Source of the DNA: Bacillota bacterium
GTDB taxonomy: Bacteria > Bacillota > UBA994 > UBA5500
Reading direction: 5' to 3'
Length of the DNA stretch: 64,000 nt
Assembly: GCA_029781045.1 (NCBI GenBank)
Contig: JAKOXL010000023.1
Location: 1 to 64,000 of the forward strand
Every line of letters starts with the position of its first letter. Within the stretch, counting starts at the first letter, position 1. Position numbers and translations under genes: made by a program. Positions 20,224-31,900 of the stretch are shown here, in pieces. The notes beneath the pieces are model-generated. The model did not search any database. It saw only the letters and a list, made by a program, of their open reading frames with translations, and was not told the DNA's origin.

Positions 20224-20377
20224 CGACCCACACCCTTTCTCATTATCGTTTAAATTACTTATTGGCCACTAAGAACCTATTCCCTTGTGGGCAGGATTAT
20301 TTTCTCAGAGCACAGACTAAGAAAGGCTGGCGCAGAGACGTGTTCTCCATGTCTTTAATACGACAGCCTCATACGTC

Positions 20378-23300
20378 CTAACCGGTAACGACTCTTACAC
20401 GGGAACCACGGCCACCGGGCTGAGCCGGTGTAACCAACACTTGATACATGATGCGCTCCCGCAGCTCCGGTACATGGCTGATCACTCCGACCGTCATGGC
20501 CTGCCCCTGCATGCGCTCGAGGCAGCTCATCACCGTCTCCAACAGGAGCGGATCTAAAGTGCCAAAGCCTTCATCAAGGAAGAAGAACTCCAGGCGGTGT
20601 TTGCCCCGCAGTTGAATCTGGGAGGAGAGGGCTAACGCCAGGGCCAGAGAGGTGACAAAGGTCTCACCACCCGAAAGGGTGGAAACGGGCCTAGTACTGC
20701 CACCGTTGCCATCATCGCGAATGAGAAAGCCTCCGTCGGGGGCCACTTCCAAAGCATAGCGGCGACTAGTCAAGAGGGCTAGCCAGTCGCTGGCTATGCC
20801 GGCAATGGCCTGGAGATGCTCACTGGCCATGAACTCTACCAAGGCGTTACCCCTTAGCAGGGACGTTAACTCGGTCAAAAGATCTCTGCTCTTCGCCAGT
20901 TGCTCCCTCTCTTCCTCTAACTCTTGCCACTGCTGATGGCGCTGGCTGACGCTGGCCAATTCGGCCTGAGCTGTAGCCAAGGCTTCTACTGCCTGCAAAT
21001 GCTGTGCCTCCGCCTCCTGCGCCCTTTGCACTAGAGCCAGCCACTCGTCCTCGGAAATGGTCTGCCCCGCCAGCTGTTCTTGTAGCTCTTTTCTCCGCCC
21101 GAGCAGGAGCTCCCGCTGTTGCTTATGCTCCTCAATAGTGGTTTTCCACTCCTCCACCAGATCGGCCCAGCTGAGGGCCTCCTCCGCTTCTCCCCGGGTA
21201 ACAAACTGCTCCCTCTGCAAGGCAGCCGACAGCCGTGCCGCGGCCTGCTCCTTCTCTACCTGAGCCAGACGTGCCGCCTCCTGGGCCCCACTAAATTTCT
21301 GTTGCAGGGCAGTCAGCTGCTCCCGCGCCTGTTCAAAATCGGCCTGAGCCGTCACCGCTCTGTGGCGCAGGTCAGTTAGAGCAGCTTTTGCCTCCTGCTG
21401 CAGTTTGGCCGCTGTTTGGCCGCCAGTGAGGGCCCATAGCTCCTCTTGCAAAGCCTTCAGCTGCCCGGCATGCACCTGATAGTCGGCACGAGCCGCCGCC
21501 TGCTGCTCCTTCAGCTGGCCTATTCTTTGTTCCACTTCCCGAGCTTCTTGCGCCAGCCCTTCCAATACTCGCTGCTGTTCTTTGATCAAAATGTCCAGCT
21601 GATTGAGACGGGCGTCCAGCTCTTGGAAGCGTTTGCTGGCCGCAGTCAGATCTCTCTCGCCCAAGGCGGCCAAATAGCGGGCGATTTCCGCCTGCCTCCG
21701 CTTAGCATCACCACTCAGCTCCTGCTCCCGCTTTTGCAGCTTCTCCAGCTCCTGCTGCCAAGTTGCCAACGCCTGCTGTAAGAGCTTAATCTGCTGTCTC
21801 TGCTCCCGCGTAAGCTGGGCTGCGCTTTCTAAGGCAGCTCTGTTCTGGTCCACGTCTGTCTGCCAGGCGGTGCGCTGCCGCAACTGTTCGCTCAACTGGG
21901 CCAGATGCTCTTGTGCCAGACCGGGGATGGCATCCCATCCCACAGCCGCCCAAGGGGCTGGAAACTTGCTCAACTGCTCCTCTAACCGGGCTGCTGCCAT
22001 TTGCAGTTCTTCTTGAGCTCTAGCCAAGGCGGCCCGTTGCCGCTCCAGCTCGCTCTCCACGCTGCTGAGGGCTGCCTGGGCTGCCGCATACTTGTTCCGC
22101 TGTTGTTCTAGAGTGGTGCGAGCAGCCGCTAAAGTCTCACGCAGCAGCTGCACCTCATCGCCCGCAGGAACAGCAGGAGGGGCGGGATGGGTATGGGAAC
22201 CACAGACAGGGCAAGGCTCACCGGGTACCAACCTCTGGGCTAACAGGGCAGCCATGTGCTGCTGGCGGGCCCTTTCCAGTTCCTCCTCCAGTTCCTGCAC
22301 TTGCCGGGTGCTGGTGCTCAGGGCCGCCTCTTCCCTCTGCAGAAGTGCCAGCCCTTCCAGCCGCTGGGCTTCCAGTTGCTCTATACCTGCTTCCAGAGCA
22401 GCCACTGTTTCTTGCTGCTGTTGCCAGCGACCGCCGTCCTGGGCCAACTGCTGAGCATCCCGTAAGTAGGTATTGGCCGCCGCCAGCTGTTCACTGGAAA
22501 CGGGGATTGGCTCCTGGGCAAGCAATCGCTCAAGGAAGCGTTGTTGCTCGGCTTCGGCGGTTTCATAGGAAAGCAGTTGTGCCTGGGCCCGGGCCAACTC
22601 TTCCTGCCCCTGGCTCAGTTGCTGTTCTAAAGAGCTGGTTTCAGCCGCCACAGCTTCCAGTTCCCTTGCCACCAGCAGATAGCCTTCCTGCCGGGTAAGG
22701 GCGGCCGTCAGCTGTTCTCGTTGCTCCGGTGAAACTCGCTTGGCCTCCCGCTCCGCCTGCCAGTCACTTACTTGGGCCTCTATCTGGGCCATGCGTTCTT
22801 GCAAGTCTTGCCTGTCCTTTTCGGCAGCCTGCAATTGCTGACTCAGGTTACGCCCCCTTTCCACCTTCTGCACTAACTCCTGCTGCAAGGCAGCCACTTG
22901 CTGTTCCAAAGCAAGGGCCCGCTCCAGCTGTTCTATCTTCTGCAACAGGGGCTCTTCCTGCTCTTGCTTGGCCTGTAGCGCTTTTTCGGCGGCCTGTTGG
23001 CAATCGACGACCATCTTCTTAGCCTGCTCCAATTGGGCCAGTAGTTGGCCTAGGGTAGTCGCCGTCTGCCTTACCCGTTCATCGGCCTGGTCGTAGGCCT
23101 GGAGGATGTCGGCGAGGCGCTGCGCAGCTCGGTATCTCTCCAGTTTCTGCTCCAGCTGTTGGATCCGCTGGGCTTGCTGCTGCAGCTGCTGCAGTGTTGC
23201 CTGAATCTGCTCCAACTCCTGTTGCTTCTCTCTTACCCGCTCCCAGCGTTCCTTCTCTCCCCGCAGTGTTTCAAAGCGGGATTTGCTGGCAGACAGTCCC

Positions 23301-23983
23301 ATATTGGCCTTTTCCACCAGTTCGCGAGCCGCCTCCACGGCAGCCAAAGTAGCATCCCCCAGCATAGCTTGGGAGCGTTGGATTCCCTGTAGATCGGTCT
23401 CCGTCGCCTTCAAGCGTTCGCTGACCACCCTATTCAAACGTTCCCCATATTCTTCTAGGCCGAAGATGCGCTCCAACATACGCCGTCGCTCACTACCCTG
23501 AAGATTCAAGAACTCGGCAAAGTGGCCCTGAGGTAGAACCACGGCGCGGGTAAAATCGTCTTCTGTCAGCCCTAGTATCTCTTGCACCGCTTGGTCAACT
23601 TGCGACGCTTTGTCGGCCAAAACCAATACCTCTTCTCCCTGCACTTCACTTAAGCGAGCCAAGCGGCAGATGACGCTGTCATCCTTGGCCACATACTTGC
23701 GTTCCACCCGGTAATGTTTACGGGCTCCTACACCACCTAGCTGAAACTCAAAGAGCACACTGGCTTCGCCCACGGCCTTGTTGACTATGCCCTGGGTTCG
23801 GCGGGCGGCTCTCTTCACACTGCCATAAAGGGCCAGAGTAATAGCATCGATTATGCTGGACTTGCCACTGCCAGTGGGGCCAAAAATGCCAAAGACATTG
23901 CCCTGACAGAGGTGGGAGAAGTCTATTTCCTGTTGCTCTTTGAAGCTGTTTAGTCCCGCTAGAACCAGACGAATAGGTTTCAC
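20378..23983 (-). CDS. sbcC: Exonuclease SbcC (SMC-like ATPase)
   Basis: FGIFGPTGSGKSSIIDAITLALYG Walker A; CPVCGSHTHP zinc hook; STLSGGETFVTSLALALALS; FFLDEGFGTLD. Confidence 0.95.
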   Translation of the reverse strand: MKPIRLVLAGLNSFKEQQEIDFSHLCQGNVFGIFGPTGSGKSSIIDAITLALYGSVKRAARRTQGIVNKAVGEASVLFEFQLGGVGARKHYRVERKYVAKDDSVICRLARLSEVQGEEVLVLADKASQVDQAVQEILGLTEDDFTRAVVLPQGHFAEFLNLQGSERRRMLERIFGLEEYGERLNRVVSERLKATETDLQGIQRSQAMLGDATLAAVEAARELVEKANMGLSASKSRFETLRGEKERWERVREKQQELEQIQATLQQLQQQAQRIQQLEQKLERYRAAQRLADILQAYDQADERVRQTATTLGQLLAQLEQAKKMVVDCQQAAEKALQAKQEQEEPLLQKIEQLERALALEQQVAALQQELVQKVERGRNLSQQLQAAEKDRQDLQERMAQIEAQVSDWQAEREAKRVSPEQREQLTAALTRQEGYLLVARELEAVAAETSSLEQQLSQGQEELARAQAQLLSYETAEAEQQRFLERLLAQEPIPVSSEQLAAANTYLRDAQQLAQDGGRWQQQQETVAALEAGIEQLEAQRLEGLALLQREEAALSTSTRQVQELEEELERARQQHMAALLAQRLVPGEPCPVCGSHTHPAPPAVPAGDEVQLLRETLAAARTTLEQQRNKYAAAQAALSSVESELERQRAALARAQEELQMAAARLEEQLSKFPAPWAAVGWDAIPGLAQEHLAQLSEQLRQRTAWQTDVDQNRAALESAAQLTREQRQQIKLLQQALATWQQELEKLQKREQELSGDAKRRQAEIARYLAALGERDLTAASKRFQELDARLNQLDILIKEQQRVLEGLAQEAREVEQRIGQLKEQQAAARADYQVHAGQLKALQEELWALTGGQTAAKLQQEAKAALTDLRHRAVTAQADFEQAREQLTALQQKFSGAQEAARLAQVEKEQAAARLSAALQREQFVTRGEAEEALSWADLVEEWKTTIEEHKQQRELLLGRRKELQEQLAGQTISEDEWLALVQRAQEAEAQHLQAVEALATAQAELASVSQRHQQWQELEEEREQLAKSRDLLTELTSLLRGNALVEFMASEHLQAIAGIASDWLALLTSRRYALEVAPDGGFLIRDDGNGGSTRPVSTLSGGETFVTSLALALALSSQIQLRGKHRLEFFFLDEGFGTLDPLLLETVMSCLERMQGQAMTVGVISHVPELRERIMYQVLVTPAQPGGRGSRVRVVTG

Positions 23984-25218
23984 TACTTACCCACCTCCCC
24001 TTCGTCCTGAGTGGCCGCGTCATTTGCCAAACTCACAAAGAGTTCCACCAGCTCCGATGGAGGAGTGGCCCCCTCCCGCCGCTGCTTATAAAAACGATCG
24101 AAGATCTCCGGCAAAGCCAAGCTACTTAACCGCTCGGCCTGCTCCAGTTCCACCTGGCTGGGGAGAACGGTACGAATATTGACCAACCAGGGCCAAGCCT
24201 CCCGCAGCTTGGCGGCCTGCTCGGCACTGAGCCACTGGCTGCTGTGAATCTCCAGATCCACCCAGGCCGGCTTGCCTTGAGCCGCCCCAATGCGCTGCCA
24301 TGCTTCCTCCAGACCGCCTGGACACACCCAGCGCTGCAGAGGGATACCGGCCGTCAAGGGCAGGGCTTGCACTTGGGCCACCCGCCCCGGCTCCACATCT
24401 ACCAAATAGACCACCTTACTCTGGTTAGACTCAGAGAAACTGTAGGCCAATGGCGAACCGGAATAGTAGGCAGGAACCGGGGCCGCCTTCACCTGTTGCG
24501 GACGGTGTAGATGCCCCAGGGCGATATACTGGGCACTTAGGGGCAAGTGTTCAATGGCAACGGTACAGGCTCCACCCACTTCGATGGGCCGTTCCGACTC
24601 GCTGCCTATACTGCCTTGCACAAACAGGTGGGTGAGCGCCAAGTTAACAGTGTCACGACGGAAGTTGGCGGTTTGCATTTGCAAGAGGTCGTGCACCACC
24701 TGGGAGTAGGCATCGCGTAGGGAGTATTCTTCCAACTGCTCGCTCAGCTGTTTACCTAGACGGGATTCGGAGGGGTAAGGCAAAAGGGCCAGCACCGCCG
24801 AATGCTCACAGTTGGGCACAACTATTTCCACCCAACCGGGCCCAGCGGCAAGGGTTTTGACAGCGCCAGTAAGGGGTAAAACCTCTTCTTGCGGCACACC
24901 CGCGATAAGAATACCCAGTCTTTGCGCCAAGGGCCGAACGGCACTCAGGCGGTCGGGGCTATCGTGATTGCCAGCAATGACTACCACTGCCCGCCTACCC
25001 CCCTGAGCCAGGCGTTCTAAGGCCTGACAGAAAAGCTGTTCCGCCCAGGCCGGGGGATTATAGGTATCGAAAACGTCACCGGCGATCAGCACTAGATTAA
25101 CTTCCTGCTGGTCGGCGATATTACAAATCTCGTCCACAAACTGTTCCTGTTCCTCCTGGCGACTGCGGCCCTCCAAGGGACGGCCCAGATGCCAGTCGGA
25201 AGTATGTAGAATTCGCAA
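23983..25218 (-). CDS. sbcD: Exonuclease SbcD
   Basis: MRILHTSDWHLGRPLEGRSR; LIAGDVFDTYNPP; GNHDSPDRL; overlaps sbcC start. Confidence 0.95.
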   Translation of the reverse strand: MRILHTSDWHLGRPLEGRSRQEEQEQFVDEICNIADQQEVNLVLIAGDVFDTYNPPAWAEQLFCQALERLAQGGRRAVVVIAGNHDSPDRLSAVRPLAQRLGILIAGVPQEEVLPLTGAVKTLAAGPGWVEIVVPNCEHSAVLALLPYPSESRLGKQLSEQLEEYSLRDAYSQVVHDLLQMQTANFRRDTVNLALTHLFVQGSIGSESERPIEVGGACTVAIEHLPLSAQYIALGHLHRPQQVKAAPVPAYYSGSPLAYSFSESNQSKVVYLVDVEPGRVAQVQALPLTAGIPLQRWVCPGGLEEAWQRIGAAQGKPAWVDLEIHSSQWLSAEQAAKLREAWPWLVNIRTVLPSQVELEQAERLSSLALPEIFDRFYKQRREGATPPSELVELFVSLANDAATQDEGEVGK

Positions 25219-25361
25219 GGCGACTCCTCCTTGACGGGAATACTAATGCATTAATTCCTCTCCCCTGGCTACCTTTCCTGCCGCAGGCAGCCCTACCCGG
25301 AAGCTACCAAGACAGACAAGCAGGAATCCGGTTGCTGAAAACGGAAGAGTTATGTTGAAGT

Positions 25362-25440
25362 AGGAGCTGTCGCACGAAGGTTTTGCCCCAAATGGGTGCT
25401 GCTGTAGGGCCGTTGGTCACCCGCACAGCGCGTGGGGGAC
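25362..25440 (+). repeat. Partial copy (5' module) of the dispersed structured element, in addB leader
   Basis: GCTGCTGTAGGGCCGTTGGTCACCCGCACAGCGCGT matches 35879-35914 TACTGCTACAGGGCCGATGGTCACACGCACAGCGCGT. Confidence 0.65.
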
Positions 25441-25498
25441 CGCAGCCCGAGTGCAAGCCTGACTATGGGGCTGATCTCCCTTCTGGAGGTGTATATAC

Positions 25499-28400
25499 AT
25501 GGGTCTACGGCTAATTCTGGGCCGCGCTGGTAGCGGCAAGAGTACCCTTATCTATAGAGAGATCAACGAGCTGGTGGCTGCCGACCCGGGTGGAAAGCCC
25601 CTCTGGCTTCTGGTGCCGGAGCAGGCCACTTCCCAGGCAGAGCGCAACCTGGCCAGCAGCGGTCCTTTGCCCGGGATCATGCGGGCCCGGGTAGTCAGTT
25701 TCCAACGTCTCGCCTACCACATGCTACACGAAGTGGCCGGTGCTGCCCTGGTGCAGGTGGGCGAACTGGGTCGCCACATGATCATTCGGCGGGTGGTAGA
25801 GCAACACAAGCAGGAACTGCGCACCTTTTACCGGGCAGCGCAGCAACCCGGCTTTACCGCCAAACTGGCCGAACTGGTGAGCGAACTGAAAAGCTGCAAG
25901 ATTACTCCTGCTGACTTACGCTCCCTATTGGAAGAGCAAGGTCAACGGCTCACGCCCACGCTGCAAAACAAACTGCATGACCTGGCCTTGCTCTGCAGCC
26001 ACCTGCAAGAACAGTATGGTGATACCTATCTGGACGCGGGCGACTGCCTCAATCTGCTGGCCGAAAACCTGGCCAAGTCGCCCAGTTTGACGGGCAGCCC
26101 CGTCTGGCTCGATGGCTTTAACGGCTTTACTCCCCAGGAGTACGCAGTCATTGCCCAGATGCTCTTGGTCTGTCCTCAGGTAAGTATCAGTCTGACCATG
26201 CCACCAGCCTTGCTGCAGCAACGGGTGCGAGACGATCACGTCTTCTACTCTCCATGGGAGACGGCCCACCGGCTGCTGCAACTGGCGCAAGAGCTAGGAG
26301 TAGAAGTTGAACCACCGCTGGTACCAGCGGAGGGAAGCTTGCGCTCGCAGGCTAATGCGGCCCTGCAGTATCTGGAGCGCAACTACTTTAACCGCTTGGC
26401 GGAGCCCTTCCCGCAAGCACCGGAGAAGATTCGGATTATAGCGGCCGGCAATCGGCGAGCAGAAGTTGAAGCGGCGGCCGCCGAAATCCTGCGGCTCTGC
26501 CGAGAGGAGAATTATCGCTACCGGGATATTTCTATCACCTTGCGGGATTTCACTGACTATGACTACCTACTTACCACCGTCCTCACTGACTTCGGCATCC
26601 CCCACTTCCTAGATCGCAAACGCAAGGTGAATCAGCATCCGGCCTTGGAGCTGGTGCGCTCTGCGCTGGAAACGGTGCTGGAGAATTTCCCCTATGAACC
26701 GGTTTTCCGCTGCCTGAAAACCGACCTCTTCCCCTGTCAGCGGGAAGCCATCGATATGCTGGAAAACTATGTGCTGGCCACAGGGATCCGGGGCAGTAGC
26801 CGCTGGCTGGATAGCAACGACTGGGTGCCCCCAGCAGAAGAGGCGGAGCAGGGGGCCAGGGAGTTCATCAATGGGGCTCGTCGGCTGGTGGCTACACATT
26901 TAGGCCGGCTGTCCCAGGAGTTGCAGGAAGGCAAAACGGCCCGCGACTACACATTGGCCGTATACAACCTGCTGGAGGATCTCAAAGTAGAAGAGCAATT
27001 GCTGGCCTGGGCGGAAACAGCTGCCAACCGGGGCGAGCTGGAAGCCGCCAGCTTACATACTCAGGTGTGGTCAGCCCTGGTGGGGCTGCTGGATGAACTG
27101 GTGGCCGGCTTAGGCCAAGAGGAGTTGCCGCTGGCCGATTATGCCCGCATTCTAGACAGTGGTCTGGAAGCCATTGAGCTGGGCCTGATTCCGCCAGAGC
27201 TAGACCAAGTGATTATCACCAGTCTGGGGCGCTCTCGTAACCCAGAAGTAAAAGCCGCTTTGGTACTAGGCGTAAGTGAGGGCATCCTCCCGGCTCGAGC
27301 CGTGGAAGACGGCTTGCTAACCGAGCACGAGCGGCAGCTACTGGCCAGTTGCAGCTTGGAACTAGGACTCTCAGGCCAACGGCGCCTGTTTAACGAGCAA
27401 TTCCTAATCTACACGGCTCTGACTCGCCCCAGTGAACGCCTGTGGCTCAGTTACCCTTTAGCCGATGAAGCAGGAGCAAGTCTCATGCCATCGCCCGTTA
27501 TCAAGCGGGTACGAACCCTCTTTCCACAGTTGCAAATAGAGGAGCATCCCATTTCCCCCGAAAACCTGCAGGGCGACGCAGTGCTACCCTATCTGACCCA
27601 TGCGGGCCAGGCACTGGACCATCTGGCAGTGCGGCTGCGGGAGGCCCTATTGGGAAGGCAATTGGATCCCATCTGGTGGGATACCTATTCCTATCTGCTC
27701 TTGCATGCCCGTACCCGTCCGGCTCTGCTCCAAGTGCTGGCCAGTTTAAACCGCCGCAATGTGGAGGAACCCTTGACACCCACGGTGGTAAGCCGCCTCT
27801 ACGGCAAGACTCTGCGGGCCAGCATCAGCCGCATCGAGCGCTATCATGCTTGTCCCTTTGCCTTCTTCTCTGCCTACGGACTGCGGCTGCAGGAGCGACC
27901 AGTTTACCAGTTGGCAGCCTTGGATCTGGGCAATTTCTTCCACGACGCCATGGATCGCTTTGTGGCGGAGCTGGAAAAACGGGGTCTGGACTGGGGTCAG
28001 TTGAATGACGAACAGTATGGCCAGCTGGTCCACCACATAGTGGATGAGCTGAGCCCGGAAATACAAAACCACATTCTCGACAGTTCCTCCCGTTATCGCC
28101 ATATTGCACGGAAACTGCGGCGCACCGTGGAGCGCTCTGTTCGCGTTTTAGGGCATCATGCCAGCCGGGGTAGATTCCGTCCTGTGGGGGTAGAGCTGGT
28201 CTTTGGGCCAGAAGGGCAAATACCAGGGCTTAGTTTCACTCTGGCCGACGGCACCCGCATGGAACTGGCCGGCCGCATCGACCGCCTAGATGTGGCCACA
28301 GCCGCCAACGGACTAACCTACCTACGGGTGATTGACTATAAATCGGGTTCTTCTAAACTGACACCCTTAGAGGCCTATTACGGGGTGAAGCTGCAGCTGC

Positions 28401-28951
28401 TTACCTATCTGCACGTGGCGGAGAAGTACGCCAGCCACCTGCTGCCCACCAATGCCAAGGCAGCTGGGGCCCTCTATTTCCGCATCTATGACCCACTGCA
28501 GAAGACGGAACAGCCGCTGACGGAGGGAGACGCAGAGAGCTTGGGGCTGGAATCCTACCGCATGCGGGGTTTCCTTATTGCTGACCCGACGGCCGTAGCA
28601 CTGATGGAGGAAGGGCTTCAAGGCAGATCACAGCTGATTCCCGTCACCATCAATGCCGATGGTAGCCTTCGCAAGAGCGACGACGTGTGGAATGAAGAAG
28701 AGTTGACCCTGCTACGGCGCCACTTGGAAAAGCTGTTTGTCGCGGCCGGCAATGAAATTCGGCAAGGCAATATCGCCATTGCCCCTTACCGGCTACAGAA
28801 GGAGACCGCCTGTCGTTTCTGCATCTATAGGGCTGTCTGTCAGTTTGACGCCCTACTGCCAGAGAACAGCTACCGCTGGCTACCCCACTTGCCACGGGAA
28901 GAAATAATGACGCGTTTACAACAGGGCTCGGGAGGTGAGCAGCATGAGTAG
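25499..28951 (+). CDS. addB: ATP-dependent helicase/nuclease subunit AddB
   Basis: RLILGRAGSGKSTLIYREI; C-terminal nuclease RVIDYKSGSSKLTPLEAYYGVKLQLLTYL with Fe-S cysteines CRFCIYRAVCQFD. Confidence 0.95.
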   Translation: MGLRLILGRAGSGKSTLIYREINELVAADPGGKPLWLLVPEQATSQAERNLASSGPLPGIMRARVVSFQRLAYHMLHEVAGAALVQVGELGRHMIIRRVVEQHKQELRTFYRAAQQPGFTAKLAELVSELKSCKITPADLRSLLEEQGQRLTPTLQNKLHDLALLCSHLQEQYGDTYLDAGDCLNLLAENLAKSPSLTGSPVWLDGFNGFTPQEYAVIAQMLLVCPQVSISLTMPPALLQQRVRDDHVFYSPWETAHRLLQLAQELGVEVEPPLVPAEGSLRSQANAALQYLERNYFNRLAEPFPQAPEKIRIIAAGNRRAEVEAAAAEILRLCREENYRYRDISITLRDFTDYDYLLTTVLTDFGIPHFLDRKRKVNQHPALELVRSALETVLENFPYEPVFRCLKTDLFPCQREAIDMLENYVLATGIRGSSRWLDSNDWVPPAEEAEQGAREFINGARRLVATHLGRLSQELQEGKTARDYTLAVYNLLEDLKVEEQLLAWAETAANRGELEAASLHTQVWSALVGLLDELVAGLGQEELPLADYARILDSGLEAIELGLIPPELDQVIITSLGRSRNPEVKAALVLGVSEGILPARAVEDGLLTEHERQLLASCSLELGLSGQRRLFNEQFLIYTALTRPSERLWLSYPLADEAGASLMPSPVIKRVRTLFPQLQIEEHPISPENLQGDAVLPYLTHAGQALDHLAVRLREALLGRQLDPIWWDTYSYLLLHARTRPALLQVLASLNRRNVEEPLTPTVVSRLYGKTLRASISRIERYHACPFAFFSAYGLRLQERPVYQLAALDLGNFFHDAMDRFVAELEKRGLDWGQLNDEQYGQLVHHIVDELSPEIQNHILDSSSRYRHIARKLRRTVERSVRVLGHHASRGRFRPVGVELVFGPEGQIPGLSFTLADGTRMELAGRIDRLDVATAANGLTYLRVIDYKSGSSKLTPLEAYYGVKLQLLTYLHVAEKYASHLLPTNAKAAGALYFRIYDPLQKTEQPLTEGDAESLGLESYRMRGFLIADPTAVALMEEGLQGRSQLIPVTINADGSLRKSDDVWNEEELTLLRRHLEKLFVAAGNEIRQGNIAIAPYRLQKETACRFCIYRAVCQFDALLPENSYRWLPHLPREEIMTRLQQGSGGEQHE

Positions 28952-31900
28952 CAAATGGACCAACGAGCAATGGCGGGCCATTACGGTGCGGGGCCGCAAC
29001 CTACTGGTGGCGGCAGGAGCCGGTGCGGGCAAAACCGCCGTATTGGTGGAACGCATTATTCGGCGCATTACTGATCCCTACGATCCCATTGATGTGGATC
29101 AACTGCTGGTGGTTACTTTTACTAACGCAGCAGCCGCTGAAATGCGAGAGCGCATCGGCAATGCCTTAGCTGAGGCCATCGCACGCAAGCCCGACGATGA
29201 ACGGCTGGCCCGCCAACTGGCCCTGTTGGGCCGGGCTTCTATAGCCACCCTCCACTCCTTCTGTCTCGATTTACTGCGCCAGTATTTCTATCGCATCGGA
29301 CTGGACCCGGCTTTTCGAGTGGCCGACGTGACGGAAGCCGAACTCCTGCGGGCCGATGTGCTGGAACATCTGTTGGAGGAAAAATATGAGGAGGAAGACG
29401 ATACCTTCTTGCAGCTGGTGGATGCCTATGGTGGCTCCCATAGCGACAGCCAGCTGCAAGAGACCATTTTGCAGCTGGACAAACTGGCCAGTAGCCTGCC
29501 GGATCCGACAGCCTGGTTGCAGAAGCTGCCACAGGCTTTAACAGATAGCTCCAACTTCGACAAGTGGTTGGGCCAGCTGGGTAGTCAGGTCAAGGCTGAG
29601 TTACTGGAGGCCCGTGACTCCCTGCGCTCGGCCCTGGCTCTAGCCGCTCTGCCCGACGGACCGGCCCATTATTGCGAGTGCCTGCAACAGGAGCTGGAGC
29701 AGGTGGAATATGTGTTAGACGGTGTGCCAGACGGGGCTTGGGATGAACTGCGGCAACGGATTCAGACTATAACCTTCGGCCGCCTGCCCAGTAAGCGGGG
29801 TGGCGACACAGAACTAAGGGAGCAGGCAAAACAGGCCCGGGAGGTGGCCAAAAAGTGCCTACAGAGACTGGGAGCTAAACTGTTAGCCCAGAGCGAGGAT
29901 GATCTGCAGGCTGGATTGACCAGTATCGCGCCGGCTATGGCCATGTTATGTCAGCTGGTCGGCGAGTTCCGTAACCGCTTCGCGCAAGCCAAACAGCAAA
30001 AAGGGCTGGTGGACTTTAGCGATCTGGAACACCTGGCCCTCCGCATCCTACAGGATGGCGGGGCCGCAGAGGTACGCCAACGGTATGCGGAAATACTGGT
30101 GGATGAGTATCAGGATATTAATGGGGTACAAGAGGCTATTCTACAGTTGGTCACCGACCCGGAGGGCAAGAGTAACCAACTGTTTATGGTGGGCGATGTA
30201 AAGCAGAGTATCTATCGCTTCCGTCTGGCCGACCCCACCCTCTTTCTCCAGAAGTATAAGCTTTACCGGGAACAACCACAGCTGGGTGAGCGCATTGACC
30301 TGGCCCATAATTTCCGTAGCCGAGCCAGCATACTGGCGGCGGTCAACTTCCTCTTCCGCCAGCTGATGACGGAGACGGTGGGCGAGTTGATCTACGATAC
30401 CCAAGCCGAGCTGCAGGCAGGCGCCAGCTACCCCGACACCGAGAGAGCCATAACTCCTCAGGTGGAGGTAATGATAATCGACCGTGGAGCTATGGGCGGA
30501 ACCGACAGCGATGAAGACGACCCCTTGGCTGAACTGGATGCCACTAGCCGGGAGGCCCGTTGTGTCGCCCTCGAAATACGCCGTCTGGTAGAGGAAGAAC
30601 GTCCCCTAGTTTGGGATAAACAAAAGCAGTCCTACCGACCGTTGTGTTATCGGGATATAGTCATCTTGTTGCGAGTGACCCAGAATCGGGCCAACGCCTA
30701 TTTGGAACAACTGCGGCAGCTGGACGTGCCAGCCTATGCGGAACTCGGTACTGGCTATTTTCAGGCCACCGAAGTGCAGACCATGCTCAGTCTGCTGCAG
30801 ATAATAGATAATCCGCGGCAAGACATTCCTTTAGCAGCTGTTCTCCGCTCACCTATGGTGGGTCTCAGCGGCACTGAGCTGGCCGAGATTCGACTGGCTC
30901 TGCCCCAGGGGAGTTTCTATGCGGCTCTGGTGGAAACGGGCAAACAAGCAAGCAAACTGGGCGAGAAGGTTAGGGCTTTCTTAGCCGACCTTGACCGCTG
31001 GCGGGAGCAAGCAAGGCGCCAGAACCTGTCGGACTTGATCTGGCAGCTTTATCGCGATACCGGCTACTTCCGGCATGTGGGCGCCATGCCGGGAGGAGCA
31101 CAAAGGCAGGCCAACCTGAGGGCATTACACGACCGGGCCCGCCAGTATGAACAAACCACTTTCCGCGGACTATTCCGTTTTCTACGCTTTGTTGAACGCT
31201 TACAGGCAGAGCAGGGCGACTTGGGCACCGCGCCTGCTCTTGGCGAGAACGATGACGTGGTACGTATCATGAGCATCCACAAGAGTAAGGGGTTGGAGTT
31301 CCCCGTAGTCTTTGTAGGTGGGCTAGGCAGCCAGTTTAACCTGCTGGATCTACGCCGGGACCTATTGGTACACAAGGAGTTGGGCTTAGGCCCCATGGCT
31401 GTGGATCTGGAGCGCCGGGTCAAGTATCCCACGCTCCCGCGCATGCTGATTGAGCAGCGTCTGCTGCTAGAGACTCTTTCGGAGGAGCTGCGAGTGCTGT
31501 ACGTGGCCCTCACCCGGGCGCGAGAGAAACTATACCTGGTAGGCTCGGTGCGCAACTGGGAAAAGACATTGGAGAAATGGGTGAAAACAGCAGCCTTGCC
31601 CCGCAATGCCCAGGGGGCTCTACCAGATCAGACGCTGGCTCAAGCCCGCTGTTTCTTGGACTGGGTAGGACCAGCTATAGTGGCTCACCCCGATGTGGCC
31701 ACCAGTCTGGGGCTCAGCGGCCTACCGCTCTGGGAGAGCGAGGCCTCGCGCTGGCGCCTGCACCTGATTGACCTGAACCAGCTTACCTCTGCCCCCCCGG
31801 CAGTGCCCCAATCACCGGAACTGCTCAGCCTGTCTCAGCATCAGGTCCTGCCCGACCAAGGCTGGGAACAGGCGGTGGCGGCGCAGTTGGGCTGGCAATA

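Noticed and set aside
20847-23501. Many long ORFs antisense to sbcC and in other frames
   Set aside because: High-GC overlap ORFs in the shadow of a strong coding sequence; low-complexity Ser/Leu-rich translations and no RBS.
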